Assembly: GCA_964487155.1 (NCBI GenBank)
Contig: CAZAQB010000022.1
Span: 1-33,068, forward strand
From: CAZAQB01 sp964487155
GTDB taxonomy: Bacteria > Pseudomonadota > Gammaproteobacteria > Nitrococcales > Nitrococcaceae
Direction of reading: 5' to 3'
DNA length: 33,068 nt
Shown here: positions 14,809-24,170 of the stretch, piece after piece
Numbering within the stretch: position 1 is the first letter of the stretch
Layout: each line of letters opens with the position of its first letter
Notes under the pieces: model-generated
Database searches by the model: none
What the model saw: only the letters and a program-made list of their open reading frames with translations
What the model was told of the DNA's origin: nothing
Position numbers and translations under genes: made by a program

Positions 14809-15056
14809 TGCAGACGTCGGAAGTGGAGGAGATCATCCAGCAGGGACTGCCGGGTGCCCGCGTTGAGGTGGCCGGCGACGGCCAGCACTTCGAGGCCGTG
14901 GTCATCAGTGACCGGTTCGAGGGGCTGTCGCCGCTGCAACGCCAGCGCATCGTCAATGCCGTGGTGCAGAGCTACATGGACAGCGGCCAGCTGCATGCCC
15001 TGTCCTCCCGGCAGCGCACTCCCGAGGAGTGGGCCCGCGAGCAGGGCCAAGGCTGA
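14805..15056 (+). CDS. ibaG: BolA-family protein IbaG (YrbA)
   Basis: 83-residue BolA-like protein. DGQHFEAVVISDRFEGLSPLQRQRIV is the family signature, with the invariant His that can help bind a [2Fe-2S] cluster together with monothiol glutaredoxins. It lies between mlaB and murA, exactly as yrbA/ibaG does in E. coli. The first of two adjacent ATG codons overlaps the mlaB stop. Its stop lies 2 nt before the murA start, so murA translation is probably coupled to it. Confidence 0.92.
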   Translation: MMQTSEVEEIIQQGLPGARVEVAGDGQHFEAVVISDRFEGLSPLQRQRIVNAVVQSYMDSGQLHALSSRQRTPEEWAREQGQG

Positions 15057-15058
15057 GC

Positions 15059-16318
15059 GTGGAACGGCTGATCATCCAGGGCGGGGCGCCGCTGGAGGGC
15101 GAGATCCGCATCTCGGGCGCCAAGAACGCGGCGCTGCCCATCCTGGCGGCCACGCTGCTGGCCGAGGGCCCCAGCAGCATCGGCAACGTCCCCCAGCTCC
15201 ACGACGTGACCACCACCATGGGGCTGCTGGGGCGCATGGGCGTGCGGCTCACCGTGGACGAGCGCATGGGCATCGAGGCGGACGCCGACCATGTCCACAG
15301 CTGCTTCGCCCCCTACGAGCTGGTGAAGACCATGCGCGCATCCATCCTGGTGCTCGGGCCGCTGCTGGCGCGCTTCGGCGAGGCGGAGGTCTCCCTGCCC
15401 GGCGGCTGTGCCATCGGCAGCCGGCCGGTGAACCTGCATGTGGAAGGCCTGCGCCAGATGGGCGCAGAGATCAGTGTGGAGAACGGCTATATCCGCGCCC
15501 GCTGCAAGCGGCTGCGCGGCGTGCGCATCGTGCTGGATCTGGTCACCGTCACCGGTACCGAGAACCTGATGATGGCGGCGGCCCTGGCGCGCGGCACCAC
15601 CATCATCGAGAACGCCGCCCGGGAGCCCGAGGTGGTGGACCTGGCGGACTACTGCAACCGCATGGGAGCCCGGATCAGCGGTGCCGGCACCGACACCATC
15701 GTGGTGGAGGGCGTGGACTCGCTCCGGGGCTGCGCCTACCAGGTGATGCCGGACCGCATCGAGACCGGTACCTACCTGGTGGCGGGGGCCATCACCGGCG
15801 GGCGGGTCAAGCTCAAGGATACCGACCCCCACCTGCTGGAGGCGGTGCTGAACAAGCTGGAGGAGAGCGGGGCGCGGATCGACACCGGCGAGGACTGGAT
15901 CGAGCTCGACATGAACGGCCGCCGCCCCCGGGCCCTGAAAGTGCGCACCGCGCCCTATCCCGCTTTCCCCACCGACATGCAGGCCCAGTTCTGCGCCCTC
16001 AACGCGGTAGCCGAGGGTGTGGGCACGGTCACCGAGACCGTGTTCGAGAGCCGTTTCATGCACGTGCTGGAAATCCAGCGCATGGGCGCCGACATTCGCC
16101 TGGAGGGTCACACCGCCATCAGCACCGGCGTCGATCGGCTCACCGGCGCGCCGGTGATGGCCACCGACCTGAGGGCCTCGGCCGGCCTGGTGCTGGCGGG
16201 GCTGGTGGCCCGGGGGGAAACCCAGGTGGACCGCATCTACCACGTCGACCGGGGTTACGAGTGCATCGAGGAGAAGCTGGCCCAGCTGGGTGCCCGCATC
16301 CGCCGGGTGCCGTCCTGA
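15059..16318 (+). CDS. murA: UDP-N-acetylglucosamine 1-carboxyvinyltransferase MurA
   Basis: 419-residue cytoplasmic enzyme that transfers enolpyruvate from PEP to UDP-GlcNAc, the first committed step of peptidoglycan synthesis. The PEP/substrate lysine and asparagine are in SGAKNAALPIL (Lys22, Asn23). The reactive loop is SLPGGCAIGSRP with the catalytic cysteine (Cys117, equivalent to E. coli Cys115), so the fosfomycin target residue is intact. I chose the GTG at 15059 because it gives VERLIIQGG, matching the family N terminus and length; the in-frame ATG at 15029 lies inside ibaG. hisG follows after 34 nt. Confidence 0.96.
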   Translation: MERLIIQGGAPLEGEIRISGAKNAALPILAATLLAEGPSSIGNVPQLHDVTTTMGLLGRMGVRLTVDERMGIEADADHVHSCFAPYELVKTMRASILVLGPLLARFGEAEVSLPGGCAIGSRPVNLHVEGLRQMGAEISVENGYIRARCKRLRGVRIVLDLVTVTGTENLMMAAALARGTTIIENAAREPEVVDLADYCNRMGARISGAGTDTIVVEGVDSLRGCAYQVMPDRIETGTYLVAGAITGGRVKLKDTDPHLLEAVLNKLEESGARIDTGEDWIELDMNGRRPRALKVRTAPYPAFPTDMQAQFCALNAVAEGVGTVTETVFESRFMHVLEIQRMGADIRLEGHTAISTGVDRLTGAPVMATDLRASAGLVLAGLVARGETQVDRIYHVDRGYECIEEKLAQLGARIRRVPS

Positions 16319-16352
16319 GACGCGGGGCGGGTGCCGGAAGTCGAGAGCAGCG

Positions 16353-17027
16353 ATGAGCAAGACCCTCACCATCGCCCTGTCCAAGGGCCGCATTCTGGAG
16401 GAGACCCTGCCCCTGCTGGCGGCCGCGGGAATCGAGCCGGTGGAGGATCCGGGGACCAGCCGCAAGCTGATCCTGCCCAGCACCCGGGAGGACGTGCGCC
16501 TGGTGATCGTGCGTGCCTCCGATGTGCCCGCCTACGTGGAGCACGGCGGCGCGGACCTGGGCGTGGCCGGCAAGGACGTACTCATGGAATACGGCGGCCA
16601 CGGACTCTATGAGCCCCTGGATCTGGGCATTGCCCGCTGCCGGCTGATGGTGGCGGGCCGCCCGGGGGCACTGGATGCCGCGGCCCGGCCGCGGGTGGCC
16701 ACCAAGTTCGTCAACATCACCCGGCGCTACTTCGCCGAGCAGGGCCGCCAGGTACACCTGCTGAAGCTCTATGGCTCCATGGAACTGGCGCCTCTGGTGG
16801 GCATGGCCGACCTGATCGTCGATCTGGTGGACACCGGCCGTACCCTCAAGGCCAATGGCCTGGAGCCGCTGGAGCCCATCGCCGACATCAGCGCCCGGTT
16901 GGTGGTGAACCGGGCCTCCATGAAGGTCAAGCACGGGCCGATCCGGGCGCTGCTCGCGGCCCTGGACGCGGCGGTGCACCCCACGGGGGGGGTACGCCGC
17001 TCCCGGCCGGTGGACGCCGCCCCCTGA
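16353..17027 (+). CDS. hisG: ATP phosphoribosyltransferase, short form
   Basis: 224-residue enzyme for the first step of histidine biosynthesis (ATP + PRPP). It begins MSKTLTIALSKGRILEETLPLL and has the PRPP-binding stretch MADLIVDLVDTGRTLKANGL. It ends after about 215 conserved residues and lacks the C-terminal ACT-like regulatory domain of the long E. coli form. Short HisG proteins need the HisZ subunit for activity and feedback control; hisZ is not in this window. It lies between murA and hisD, an arrangement shared with Pseudomonas. Confidence 0.95.
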   Translation: MSKTLTIALSKGRILEETLPLLAAAGIEPVEDPGTSRKLILPSTREDVRLVIVRASDVPAYVEHGGADLGVAGKDVLMEYGGHGLYEPLDLGIARCRLMVAGRPGALDAAARPRVATKFVNITRRYFAEQGRQVHLLKLYGSMELAPLVGMADLIVDLVDTGRTLKANGLEPLEPIADISARLVVNRASMKVKHGPIRALLAALDAAVHPTGGVRRSRPVDAAP

Positions 17028-17081
17028 ACCGACCGGACGCGACCGCCGGCCCCGGTCCCGGCAACCACAGGTTTCTACTTC

Positions 17082-18407
17082 ATGCTCGAGATTCAGCGAC
17101 TCAGCACCGGTCAGCCGGACTTCTGGCAGCAGCTGGCGCGCCTGGTCGCCTGGGACGACGGCGCCACCGAACGCGTGGAGCAGTCGGTGGCGGCCATCCT
17201 GGAGGGGGTGCGCCGGCGGGGTGACGCGGCGCTGCTGGAGTACAGCCGGCAGTTCGACCGGCTGGAGGCGGCCCGGGTGGCTGATCTGGAAGTGCCCCGC
17301 GAGCGCTTCGCCGAGGCCCTGCAGGGCCTCGGCACGGAGCAGCGCGAGGCGCTGGAGACGGCGGCGCGGCGCATCCGCGACTACCACCGCCGCCAGCTCA
17401 CCGAGACCTGGAGCTACACCGAGGACGACGGCACCCTGCTGGGCCAGAAAGTCACCGCCCTGGAGCGGGTCGGGGTGTACGTGCCCGGCGGCAAGGCCGC
17501 CTATCCATCCTCGGTGCTGATGAACGCCATTCCCGCCCGGGTCGCCGGCTGCGGTCAGGTGATCATGGTGGCGCCGGCCCCGGGTGGCCAGCTCAACCCC
17601 CTGGTACTGGCGGCGGCGGCGCTCGCCGAGGTGGACCGGCTGTTCACCCTGGGCGGGGCCCAGGCCGTGGCGGCGCTGGCCTTCGGCACGGAGACCGTGC
17701 CGGCGGTGGACAAGATCGTCGGGCCGGGCAACGCCTTCGTGGCCGAGGCCAAGCGCCGGGTGTTCGGCCGGGTGGGCATCGACATGGTGGCCGGTCCCTC
17801 CGAGATCCTGGTGATCTGCGACGGCGCCACCCCCGCCGACTGGACCGCCATGGACCTGTTCTCCCAGGCCGAGCACGACGAGGATGCCCGGGCCTGGCTG
17901 GTGAGCCCCGACGCGGCCTACCTGGAGCAGGTGCAGGCCGCCATGGAACGGCTGCTGCCGCAGATGGAGCGCGCCGCCATCATCGGGGAGTCCCTGGGCC
18001 GCAACGGCGCCCTGATTCATGCCCGGGATCTGGCCGAGTCCGCCCGCATCGCCGACTACATAGCCCCCGAGCACCTGGAGCTGTCGGTGGCCGAACCCGA
18101 GCGGCTGGCCGACGCCCTTCGCCACGCCGGCGCCATCTTCCTGGGCCGGCACACCCCGGAGGCGCTGGGAGACTACTGCGCGGGGCCCAATCACGTACTG
18201 CCCACCTCCCGCACCGCCCGCTTCGCCTCCCCCCTGGGGGTGCAGGACTTCCAGAAGCGCACCAGCCTGGTGGGCTGCTCCGCCGCCGGCGCAGCAGTGC
18301 TGGGCAGGGTGGCGAGCGTGCTGGCCCGCGGCGAGGGCCTCACCGCCCACGCCCGCTCGGCGGAGTACCGGGTGGAGTCGGGAGAAGGGTGGGGGGAAAA
18401 GGACTGA
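17082..18407 (+). CDS. hisD: Histidinol dehydrogenase
   Basis: 441-residue zinc enzyme catalysing the last two steps of histidine synthesis (histidinol to histidine, NAD+). Conserved blocks include VGVYVPGGKAAYPSSVLMNAIPA, KIVGPGNAFVAEAKR, DMVAGPSEILVI, the metal/catalytic QAEHDEDA and PEHLELS segments, and HTPEALGDYCAGPNHVLPT near the C terminus. The ATG at 17082 gives the family length. In related genomes hisC often follows; here hisD is followed by a REP cluster and the convergent degS gene instead. Confidence 0.96.
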   Translation: MLEIQRLSTGQPDFWQQLARLVAWDDGATERVEQSVAAILEGVRRRGDAALLEYSRQFDRLEAARVADLEVPRERFAEALQGLGTEQREALETAARRIRDYHRRQLTETWSYTEDDGTLLGQKVTALERVGVYVPGGKAAYPSSVLMNAIPARVAGCGQVIMVAPAPGGQLNPLVLAAAALAEVDRLFTLGGAQAVAALAFGTETVPAVDKIVGPGNAFVAEAKRRVFGRVGIDMVAGPSEILVICDGATPADWTAMDLFSQAEHDEDARAWLVSPDAAYLEQVQAAMERLLPQMERAAIIGESLGRNGALIHARDLAESARIADYIAPEHLELSVAEPERLADALRHAGAIFLGRHTPEALGDYCAGPNHVLPTSRTARFASPLGVQDFQKRTSLVGCSAAGAAVLGRVASVLARGEGLTAHARSAEYRVESGEGWGEKD

Positions 18408-18416
18408 GCGGGGATG

Positions 18417-18448
18417 CTGGGATTGCGCTTCGCTCCATCCCAGCCTAC
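18417..18448 (-). repeat. GTAG-type REP hairpin 1 of the hisD-degS cluster
   Basis: On the minus strand GTAG is followed by GCTGGGAT, loop GGAGCGAAGCGCA and ATCCCAGC. The stem is perfect. It starts 9 nt after the hisD stop codon and may act as a transcription or decay barrier. Confidence 0.6.
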
Positions 18449-18479
18449 GCCCCCTCCCGGGCGCTGGGCCAAGGCCCAC

Positions 18480-18508
18480 GTAGGCCGGATAAGCGAAGCG
18501 CATCCGGC
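18480..18508 (+). repeat. GTAG-type REP hairpin 2 of the hisD-degS cluster
   Basis: GTAG, then GCCGGAT, loop AAGCGAAGCGC and ATCCGGC with perfect pairing. The same unit without its GTAG head is at 8-30 in this window. Confidence 0.6.
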
Positions 18509-18520
18509 GTCTCTGATGCG

Positions 18521-18550
18521 GGGATTGCGCTGCGCTCCATCCCAGCCTAC
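18521..18550 (-). repeat. GTAG-type REP hairpin 3 of the hisD-degS cluster
   Basis: A minus-strand near copy of hairpin 1. GTAG-GCTGGGAT and ATCCC flank a loop GGAGCGCAGCGCA, but the distal part of the stem is lost. Confidence 0.55.
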
Positions 18551-18580
18551 GCCCCTTGCACCCCTTGGTGCCCGCAGGCC

Positions 18581-18610
18581 GTAGGCTGGGTTGAGCACGC
18601 GAAACCCTGC
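18581..18610 (+). repeat. GTAG-type REP hairpin 4 of the hisD-degS cluster
   Basis: GTAG, then GCTGGGTT, loop GAGCACGCGA and AACCCTGC; the stem is imperfect at one position. Orientations in the cluster alternate minus, plus, minus, plus, as in BIME arrays. Confidence 0.5.
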
Positions 18611-18663
18611 GTGGCGGGCTGATTCACGAATAAACGAATCAACCAGCCAACGAAGCACCAACA

Positions 18664-19818
<1,155 letters not shown>

Positions 19819-19934
19819 CGTCGCATTGCATGTCTCGGAGAGCACGGATGCCGGGCAGCCGGATCGCGGCGCCCGTTGGGTAGCCGGGCTCGGCCGGCTT
19901 TACCCAGGCTCGGCCGCGTCAGTAGCATCCGCTC

Positions 19935-20693
19935 ATGGTAACCCTATCCGAGCTGGTCTGTTACGCGGATCGTCTGCTTGCGGTGCCCGGCCTGCGGGAC
20001 TACTGCCCCAACGGGCTGCAGGTGGAGGGCCGGCCCGAGGTGGGCCGGGTAGTCAGCGGTGTGACGGCCTCCCAGGCTTTTCTGGACCGTGCCCTGGCCC
20101 TGGGACCCGATGCCGTGCTGGTGCATCACGGCTACTTCTGGAACGGCGAGCCGCCCCAGATCACCGGCCTGCGGGCGCGGCGTATCGGCACGCTGCTGCG
20201 CTCCGGGGTGAGTCTCATCGCCTACCACCTGCCGCTGGATCTGCACCCTGAGCTGGGCAACAACGCGGCTCTGGGGCGCATCCTGGAACTGGTTTCGCCC
20301 CAGCCCGCGGAAGCGGCCGGGATGGCGGGACTGGTCTGGCACGGTGAGTTGCCTCGGCCGATGACCCCCGGTCAACTGAAACACTGGATCGCCACCCGCC
20401 TGGGGCGGGAGCCGGTGCACGCCGACGGCGGCCCCAGCGTCATCCGGCGCATGGCCTGGTGCACCGGCGCCGGCCAGCGCTTTACCGGCGAGGCGGCCCG
20501 GCTCGGGGTGGACGCCTATCTCAGCGGCGAGATCTCGGAGCCCACCACACACGAGGCCCGGGAGCTGGGGGTGCACTACTTGGCTGCCGGGCACCACGCC
20601 ACCGAGCGCCACGGGGTGCAGGCCCTGGGGGCCCACCTGGCGCAGCGCTTCGGACTGGAGCACCGGTTCCTGGACGTGGAGAACCCCGCCTGA
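19935..20693 (+). CDS. Nif3-like dinuclear metal-centre protein (YbgI family)
   Basis: 252-residue member of the Nif3/YbgI family, which forms hexameric rings with a dinuclear metal site. The likely metal ligands are in VLVHHGYFW, LIAYHLPLDLHPELGNN and YLAAGHHATERHG, and DYCPNGLQVEG near the N terminus is a family hallmark. The physiological role is not settled; links to GTP cyclohydrolase-like folds and DNA-damage responses have been proposed. The ATG at 19935 starts 116 nt from the divergent degS start. Confidence 0.88.
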   Translation: MVTLSELVCYADRLLAVPGLRDYCPNGLQVEGRPEVGRVVSGVTASQAFLDRALALGPDAVLVHHGYFWNGEPPQITGLRARRIGTLLRSGVSLIAYHLPLDLHPELGNNAALGRILELVSPQPAEAAGMAGLVWHGELPRPMTPGQLKHWIATRLGREPVHADGGPSVIRRMAWCTGAGQRFTGEAARLGVDAYLSGEISEPTTHEARELGVHYLAAGHHATERHGVQALGAHLAQRFGLEHRFLDVENPA

Positions 20694-20737
20694 GGGACGG
20701 CCCGCTTCCCCGGGGCGCCGCGGGGACGCCTCACCAC

Positions 20738-20757
20738 GGGCCGCCGCAGGGCGGCCC
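20738..20757 (+). promoter_or_regulatory. GC-rich hairpin downstream of the Nif3-like gene
   Basis: GGGCCGCC and GGCGGCCC pair perfectly around GCAG, 45 nt after the stop codon. No T-run follows, so it is at best a weak or factor-assisted terminator separating this gene from petABC. Confidence 0.35.
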
Positions 20758-20836
20758 GGTGCGCTTGACGGCCTGGAGGGGATGGTAGATCCTTAGCCCC
20801 CGCAAAATCCGCGAGTTCATCGTCTTCAGGGTCCTG

Positions 20837-20869
20837 CCGCCGGCCTCGCCTCCGGCGGTCATGACGTCA
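20837..20869 (+). promoter_or_regulatory. petA leader: hairpin plus TGACGTCA palindrome
   Basis: CCGCCGG and CCGGCGG pair around an 8-nt loop (20837-20858), followed immediately by the 8-bp palindrome TGACGTCA (20862-20869), about 30 nt before the petA start. This could be a protein-binding site or leader structure controlling the bc1 operon; no regulator is identified. Confidence 0.35.
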
Positions 20870-20898
20870 GCGGGGGCCCAGCCTGCAGGGGGATGTGG

Positions 20899-21501
20899 AT
20901 GAAACAGCAAGGCACGGACATGGGCCGCCGCCGGATGCTTACTGGTGCGGCCACCGTGGTAGGGGGTGTGGGCGCAGCCTTCGTGGCGGTGCCGTTCCTC
21001 TCCTACTGGAGCCCCAGCGCCAAGACCCAGGCGGCGGGTGCGCCCGTGGAAGTGGACATCAGCAAGCTCGAGCCCGGCCAGCTCATCAATGTGGAGTGGC
21101 GCGGCAAGCCGGTATGGGTGCTGGGCCGGACCGAGGAAACGGTGGATGCGCTCCCGGGGCTCAACGACCAGCTGCGGGATCCCAACTCCCAGGTGGAGCA
21201 GCAGCCCCCCTACGTGGACCCGGTGCACCGGGCCATCCGTCCCGAGGTGATGGTGGTGGTGGGCATTTGCACCCACCTGGGCTGCTCGCCACTGTTCCGG
21301 CCCGAAGCGGGGTCCATCGACGCGGACTGGGTCGGCGGTTTCTTCTGCCCCTGTCACGGCTCCACGTTCGACCTGGCGGGCCGTGTGTACTCGGGCGTGC
21401 CGGCGCCCACCAACCTGGTGGTGCCGCCCTACGGCTATCTCAGCGATACCCGGATCATCATCGGCGAGAACCCCGGCGGCGCTGAGGGAGGGCAGGCCTG
21501 A
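20899..21501 (+). CDS. petA: Ubiquinol-cytochrome c reductase, Rieske iron-sulfur subunit
   Basis: 200-residue Rieske protein of the cytochrome bc1 complex. The [2Fe-2S] ligands are in CTHLGC (Cys124, His126) and CPCHGS (Cys150, His153), with Cys129 and Cys152 forming the usual disulfide. The N terminus has a twin-arginine-like GRRRMLTG followed by a hydrophobic anchor, consistent with Tat-dependent insertion. I prefer the ATG at 20899, which has AGGGGGA just upstream; the ATG at 20893 in the same frame overlaps that ribosome binding site. The stop codon shares one base with the petB start (TGATG). Confidence 0.95.
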   Translation: MKQQGTDMGRRRMLTGAATVVGGVGAAFVAVPFLSYWSPSAKTQAAGAPVEVDISKLEPGQLINVEWRGKPVWVLGRTEETVDALPGLNDQLRDPNSQVEQQPPYVDPVHRAIRPEVMVVVGICTHLGCSPLFRPEAGSIDADWVGGFFCPCHGSTFDLAGRVYSGVPAPTNLVVPPYGYLSDTRIIIGENPGGAEGGQA

Positions 21502-22760
21502 TGGCGACCACCACCAAGACTCCCCGGAGCGGGCTGCTGGGCTGGGTCGATGCCCGTTTCCCGCTCATGCAGATGTGGAACGAGCACCTGGCGGAGTACT
21601 ACGCGCCGAAGAACTTCAACTTCTGGTACTACTTCGGCTCGCTGGCGCTGTTGGTGCTGGTGATACAGATCGTCTCGGGCATCTGGCTCACCATGAACTA
21701 CAACCCCGGCGGCGAGGATGCCTTCGCGTCGGTCATGTACATCATGCGCGACGTGAACTACGGGTGGCTGATTCGCTACATCCACTCCACGGGGGCATCG
21801 TTCTTCTTCATAGTCGTCTACCTGCACATGTTCCGGGCGCTGCTCTACGGGTCCTATCAGAAGCCCCGGGAGCTGATCTGGATCTTCGGCATGATCATCT
21901 ACGTGGCCCTGATGGCGGAGGCCTTCATGGGCTACCTGCTGCCCTGGGGGCAGATGTCGTTCTGGGGCGCGCAGGTGATCACCTCACTGTTCGGCGCCAT
22001 CCCGGTGATCGGCGAAGACCTGATGATCTGGATACGCGGCGACTTCAATATCTCCGGCGTGACCCTGAACCGGTTCTTCGCCCTGCACGTGGCGGCGGTG
22101 CCCCTGGTGCTGGTGTTCCTGGTGATCTTCCACATCCTGGCGCTGCACGAGGTGGGCTCCAACAACCCCGACGGCGTGGAGATCAAGAAGAACAAGGACG
22201 CCAACGGCATCCCCGTGGACGGTATTCCCTTCCACCCCTACTACTCCGTGAAGGATCTGGCGGGCGTGGTGGTGTTTCTGATCCTGTTCTCGGCGGTGGT
22301 GTTCTTCGCCCCGGAAATGGGCGGGCTGTTCCTGGAGGCGCCCAACTTCGAGCCCGCCAATCCTCTGAAGACGCCGGACCATATCGCGCCGGTGTGGTAC
22401 TTCACCGCCTTCTACTCGATCCTGCGGGCTATCCCGGACAAGCTCATGGGCGTCATCGCCATGGGCGCGGCCATCGTGGTGCTGTTCCTGCTGCCCTGGA
22501 TCGACCGGGGCCGGGTGCACTCGATCCGGTACCGGGGCCTAGGCTACAAGATCGCCCTGGGCGTGTTCACCGTGGGCTTCGTGATCCTCAGCTATCTGGG
22601 TCTGCAGCCGACCTCCGAGGTGTACCTGGGGCTGACCGCCACCTTCTGGGCGCGGCTGTTTACCGCGGTGTACTTCGGATACTTCGTGTTCCTGTTCGTC
22701 TACACCGCGTTCGGACTGGAGCAGACCAAGCCGGTGCCGGAGAGGGTGAATTTCAAATGA
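21501..22760 (+). CDS. petB: Ubiquinol-cytochrome c reductase, cytochrome b subunit
   Basis: 419-residue integral membrane cytochrome b with eight or so transmembrane helices. The haem-ligating histidine pairs are visible in RYIHSTGASFFFIVVYLHMFR and FALHVAAVPLVLVFLVIFHILALHEVG. The Qo-site loop motif is present as APEMGG-like PEMGG. Electrons from ubiquinol split here between the Rieske protein and the low-potential haems. The length is typical of proteobacterial PetB. The ATG overlaps the petA stop by one base and its stop overlaps the petC start by 4 nt, so the three subunits are co-translated. Confidence 0.96.
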   Translation: MATTTKTPRSGLLGWVDARFPLMQMWNEHLAEYYAPKNFNFWYYFGSLALLVLVIQIVSGIWLTMNYNPGGEDAFASVMYIMRDVNYGWLIRYIHSTGASFFFIVVYLHMFRALLYGSYQKPRELIWIFGMIIYVALMAEAFMGYLLPWGQMSFWGAQVITSLFGAIPVIGEDLMIWIRGDFNISGVTLNRFFALHVAAVPLVLVFLVIFHILALHEVGSNNPDGVEIKKNKDANGIPVDGIPFHPYYSVKDLAGVVVFLILFSAVVFFAPEMGGLFLEAPNFEPANPLKTPDHIAPVWYFTAFYSILRAIPDKLMGVIAMGAAIVVLFLLPWIDRGRVHSIRYRGLGYKIALGVFTVGFVILSYLGLQPTSEVYLGLTATFWARLFTAVYFGYFVFLFVYTAFGLEQTKPVPERVNFK

Positions 22761-23479
22761 GAACAACGACGGCCATCGCGTTCCTTGCCCTGCTGCTGCC
22801 GCTGGGTGCCGGGGCGGCTGGCGGCGGCGTGCCGCTGATGCACGCGGACGTCGACGTGAGCGATCACGCCGCCGTGCAGCGGGGCGCCGCCAGCTTCGTC
22901 AACTACTGCATGGGCTGCCACTCGCTGAAGTACCTGCGCTACCAGCGCCTGAACCAGGACATCGGCATCCCGGAAGAAACCATTCAGGAGAACCTGATCT
23001 GGACCCCGGACACCAACGTGCTGGATCCGATGACCAACGCCATGACGGTGCAGCAGGCCGAGGCCTGGTTCGGTGCGCCGGCGCCGGACCTGACGCTGAG
23101 CACCCGCCGCCGGGGGGAAGACTGGGTCTACACTTACCTGAACACCTTCTACCGGGATGATTCCGCCTCCACAGGGACCAACAATTTGGTACTGGCCGGA
23201 GCCTCCATGCCCCACGTGCTGTGGCGGCTGCAGGGCATCCCCGAGGCGGAGCGGGAGGACGGCCGCGTGGTGGGTGTCAGCTACCCCGAGGAGGGCGGCA
23301 CTCTGTCCGAGGAGGAATACCAGGCCTTCACCAACGACCTGGTGACTTTCCTCGCCTACGCCGCGGAACCGGTGCGGGAAACCCGCCAGCAGATGGGCAT
23401 CTGGGTGATCGCCTTCCTGCTGGTGTTCCTGGTGGTGGCCATATTCCTGAAGAAGGAGTACTGGAAGGACATTCACTGA
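22757..23479 (+). CDS. petC: Ubiquinol-cytochrome c reductase, cytochrome c1 subunit
   Basis: 240-residue periplasmic, membrane-anchored cytochrome c1. A signal peptide (residues 1-20, ending GAGA) precedes the haem-attachment motif CMGCH (Cys51, Cys54, His55). The methionine ligand is probably in LAGASMPHVLW. A C-terminal transmembrane helix (about 212-232) ending KKEYWKDIH anchors it. The ATG at 22757 overlaps the petB stop (ATGA). It is the last gene of petABC and is followed by a GC hairpin before sspA. Confidence 0.95.
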   Translation: MRTTTAIAFLALLLPLGAGAAGGGVPLMHADVDVSDHAAVQRGAASFVNYCMGCHSLKYLRYQRLNQDIGIPEETIQENLIWTPDTNVLDPMTNAMTVQQAEAWFGAPAPDLTLSTRRRGEDWVYTYLNTFYRDDSASTGTNNLVLAGASMPHVLWRLQGIPEAEREDGRVVGVSYPEEGGTLSEEEYQAFTNDLVTFLAYAAEPVRETRQQMGIWVIAFLLVFLVVAIFLKKEYWKDIH

Positions 23480-23490
23480 TTCCCGCGTGC

Positions 23491-23509
23491 GGGGGTGGGC
23501 ACCGCCCCC
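23491..23509 (+). terminator. Possible weak terminator or processing hairpin after petC
   Basis: GGGGGTGG pairs with CCGCCCCC (one G-U pair) around a 3-nt loop, 11 nt after the petC stop. No T-run follows, so termination would be partial at most, and sspA may be read through. Confidence 0.3.
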
Positions 23510-23547
23510 GGACCACCTGATCGCAGCGCCACCGGATACCACGCCAC

Positions 23548-24144
23548 GTGATGACGCTTTTCTCAGGCCCTACCTCCCTGCCGAGCCACCGGGTGCGCTT
23601 CGTGCTGGCGGAGAAGGGCATCAGCGCCGAATTCATCTCGGTGGACGACATGGCCCGGGCGGCCGAGGATCTGGCGGACCTCAATCCCTACGGTGAGGTT
23701 CCCACCCTGGTGGACCGGGACCTGGTGCTCTACGACACCAAGGTGATCATCGAATACCTGGACGAGCGCTTCCCCCATCCACCGCTGATGCCCGTGGATC
23801 CGGTGTCCCGGGCCAAGGCGCGGCTGGTGGTGTCGCGCATCGAGCGCGACTGGTACACGCTGGCCGGCGCCCTGGAGCTGGAGGACGCCGAGCCTGCCCG
23901 GAACGCCCTGCGGGAGGGGCTGGTGGCCAGCATCGATCTGTTCCGCTCGAAGCTGCCGTATTTCCTGAGCGAAGAGCTCTCGGCCATGGATTGCGCCCTG
24001 GCGCCGCTGCTCTGGCGGCTGCCCCATTTCGGGGTGGAACTGCCCGCCTCCGCCGCCCCCATCCAGGACTATGCCGAGCGGCTGTTCGCGCTGCCCTCGT
24101 TCCAGGAAAGCCTTACCGACGCCGAGCGCGCCATGCGGTCCTGA
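23548..24144 (+). CDS. sspA: Stringent starvation protein A
   Basis: 198-residue GST-fold protein that binds RNA polymerase and influences stationary-phase and acid-stress transcription. The N-terminal thioredoxin-like domain begins MMTLFSGPTSLPSHRVRFVLAEKG. The LDERFPHPPLMPVDP stretch carries the surface Pro-His-Pro residues known to matter in E. coli SspA. The C-terminal all-helical GST domain follows (about 90-198). No catalytic glutathione-binding Ser/Tyr is expected in this family. petABC-sspA-sspB is a common order in beta- and gammaproteobacteria. Confidence 0.94.
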   Translation: MMTLFSGPTSLPSHRVRFVLAEKGISAEFISVDDMARAAEDLADLNPYGEVPTLVDRDLVLYDTKVIIEYLDERFPHPPLMPVDPVSRAKARLVVSRIERDWYTLAGALELEDAEPARNALREGLVASIDLFRSKLPYFLSEELSAMDCALAPLLWRLPHFGVELPASAAPIQDYAERLFALPSFQESLTDAERAMRS

Positions 24145-24170
24145 TCGCGCGCTCGGTTGCGCCTGCCGCC

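Noticed and set aside
16140..18503. Long minus-strand open frame opposite murA, hisG and hisD
   Set aside because: It has low-complexity Gly/His/Gln-rich composition typical of the complement of GC-rich genes, and no recognisable domain.
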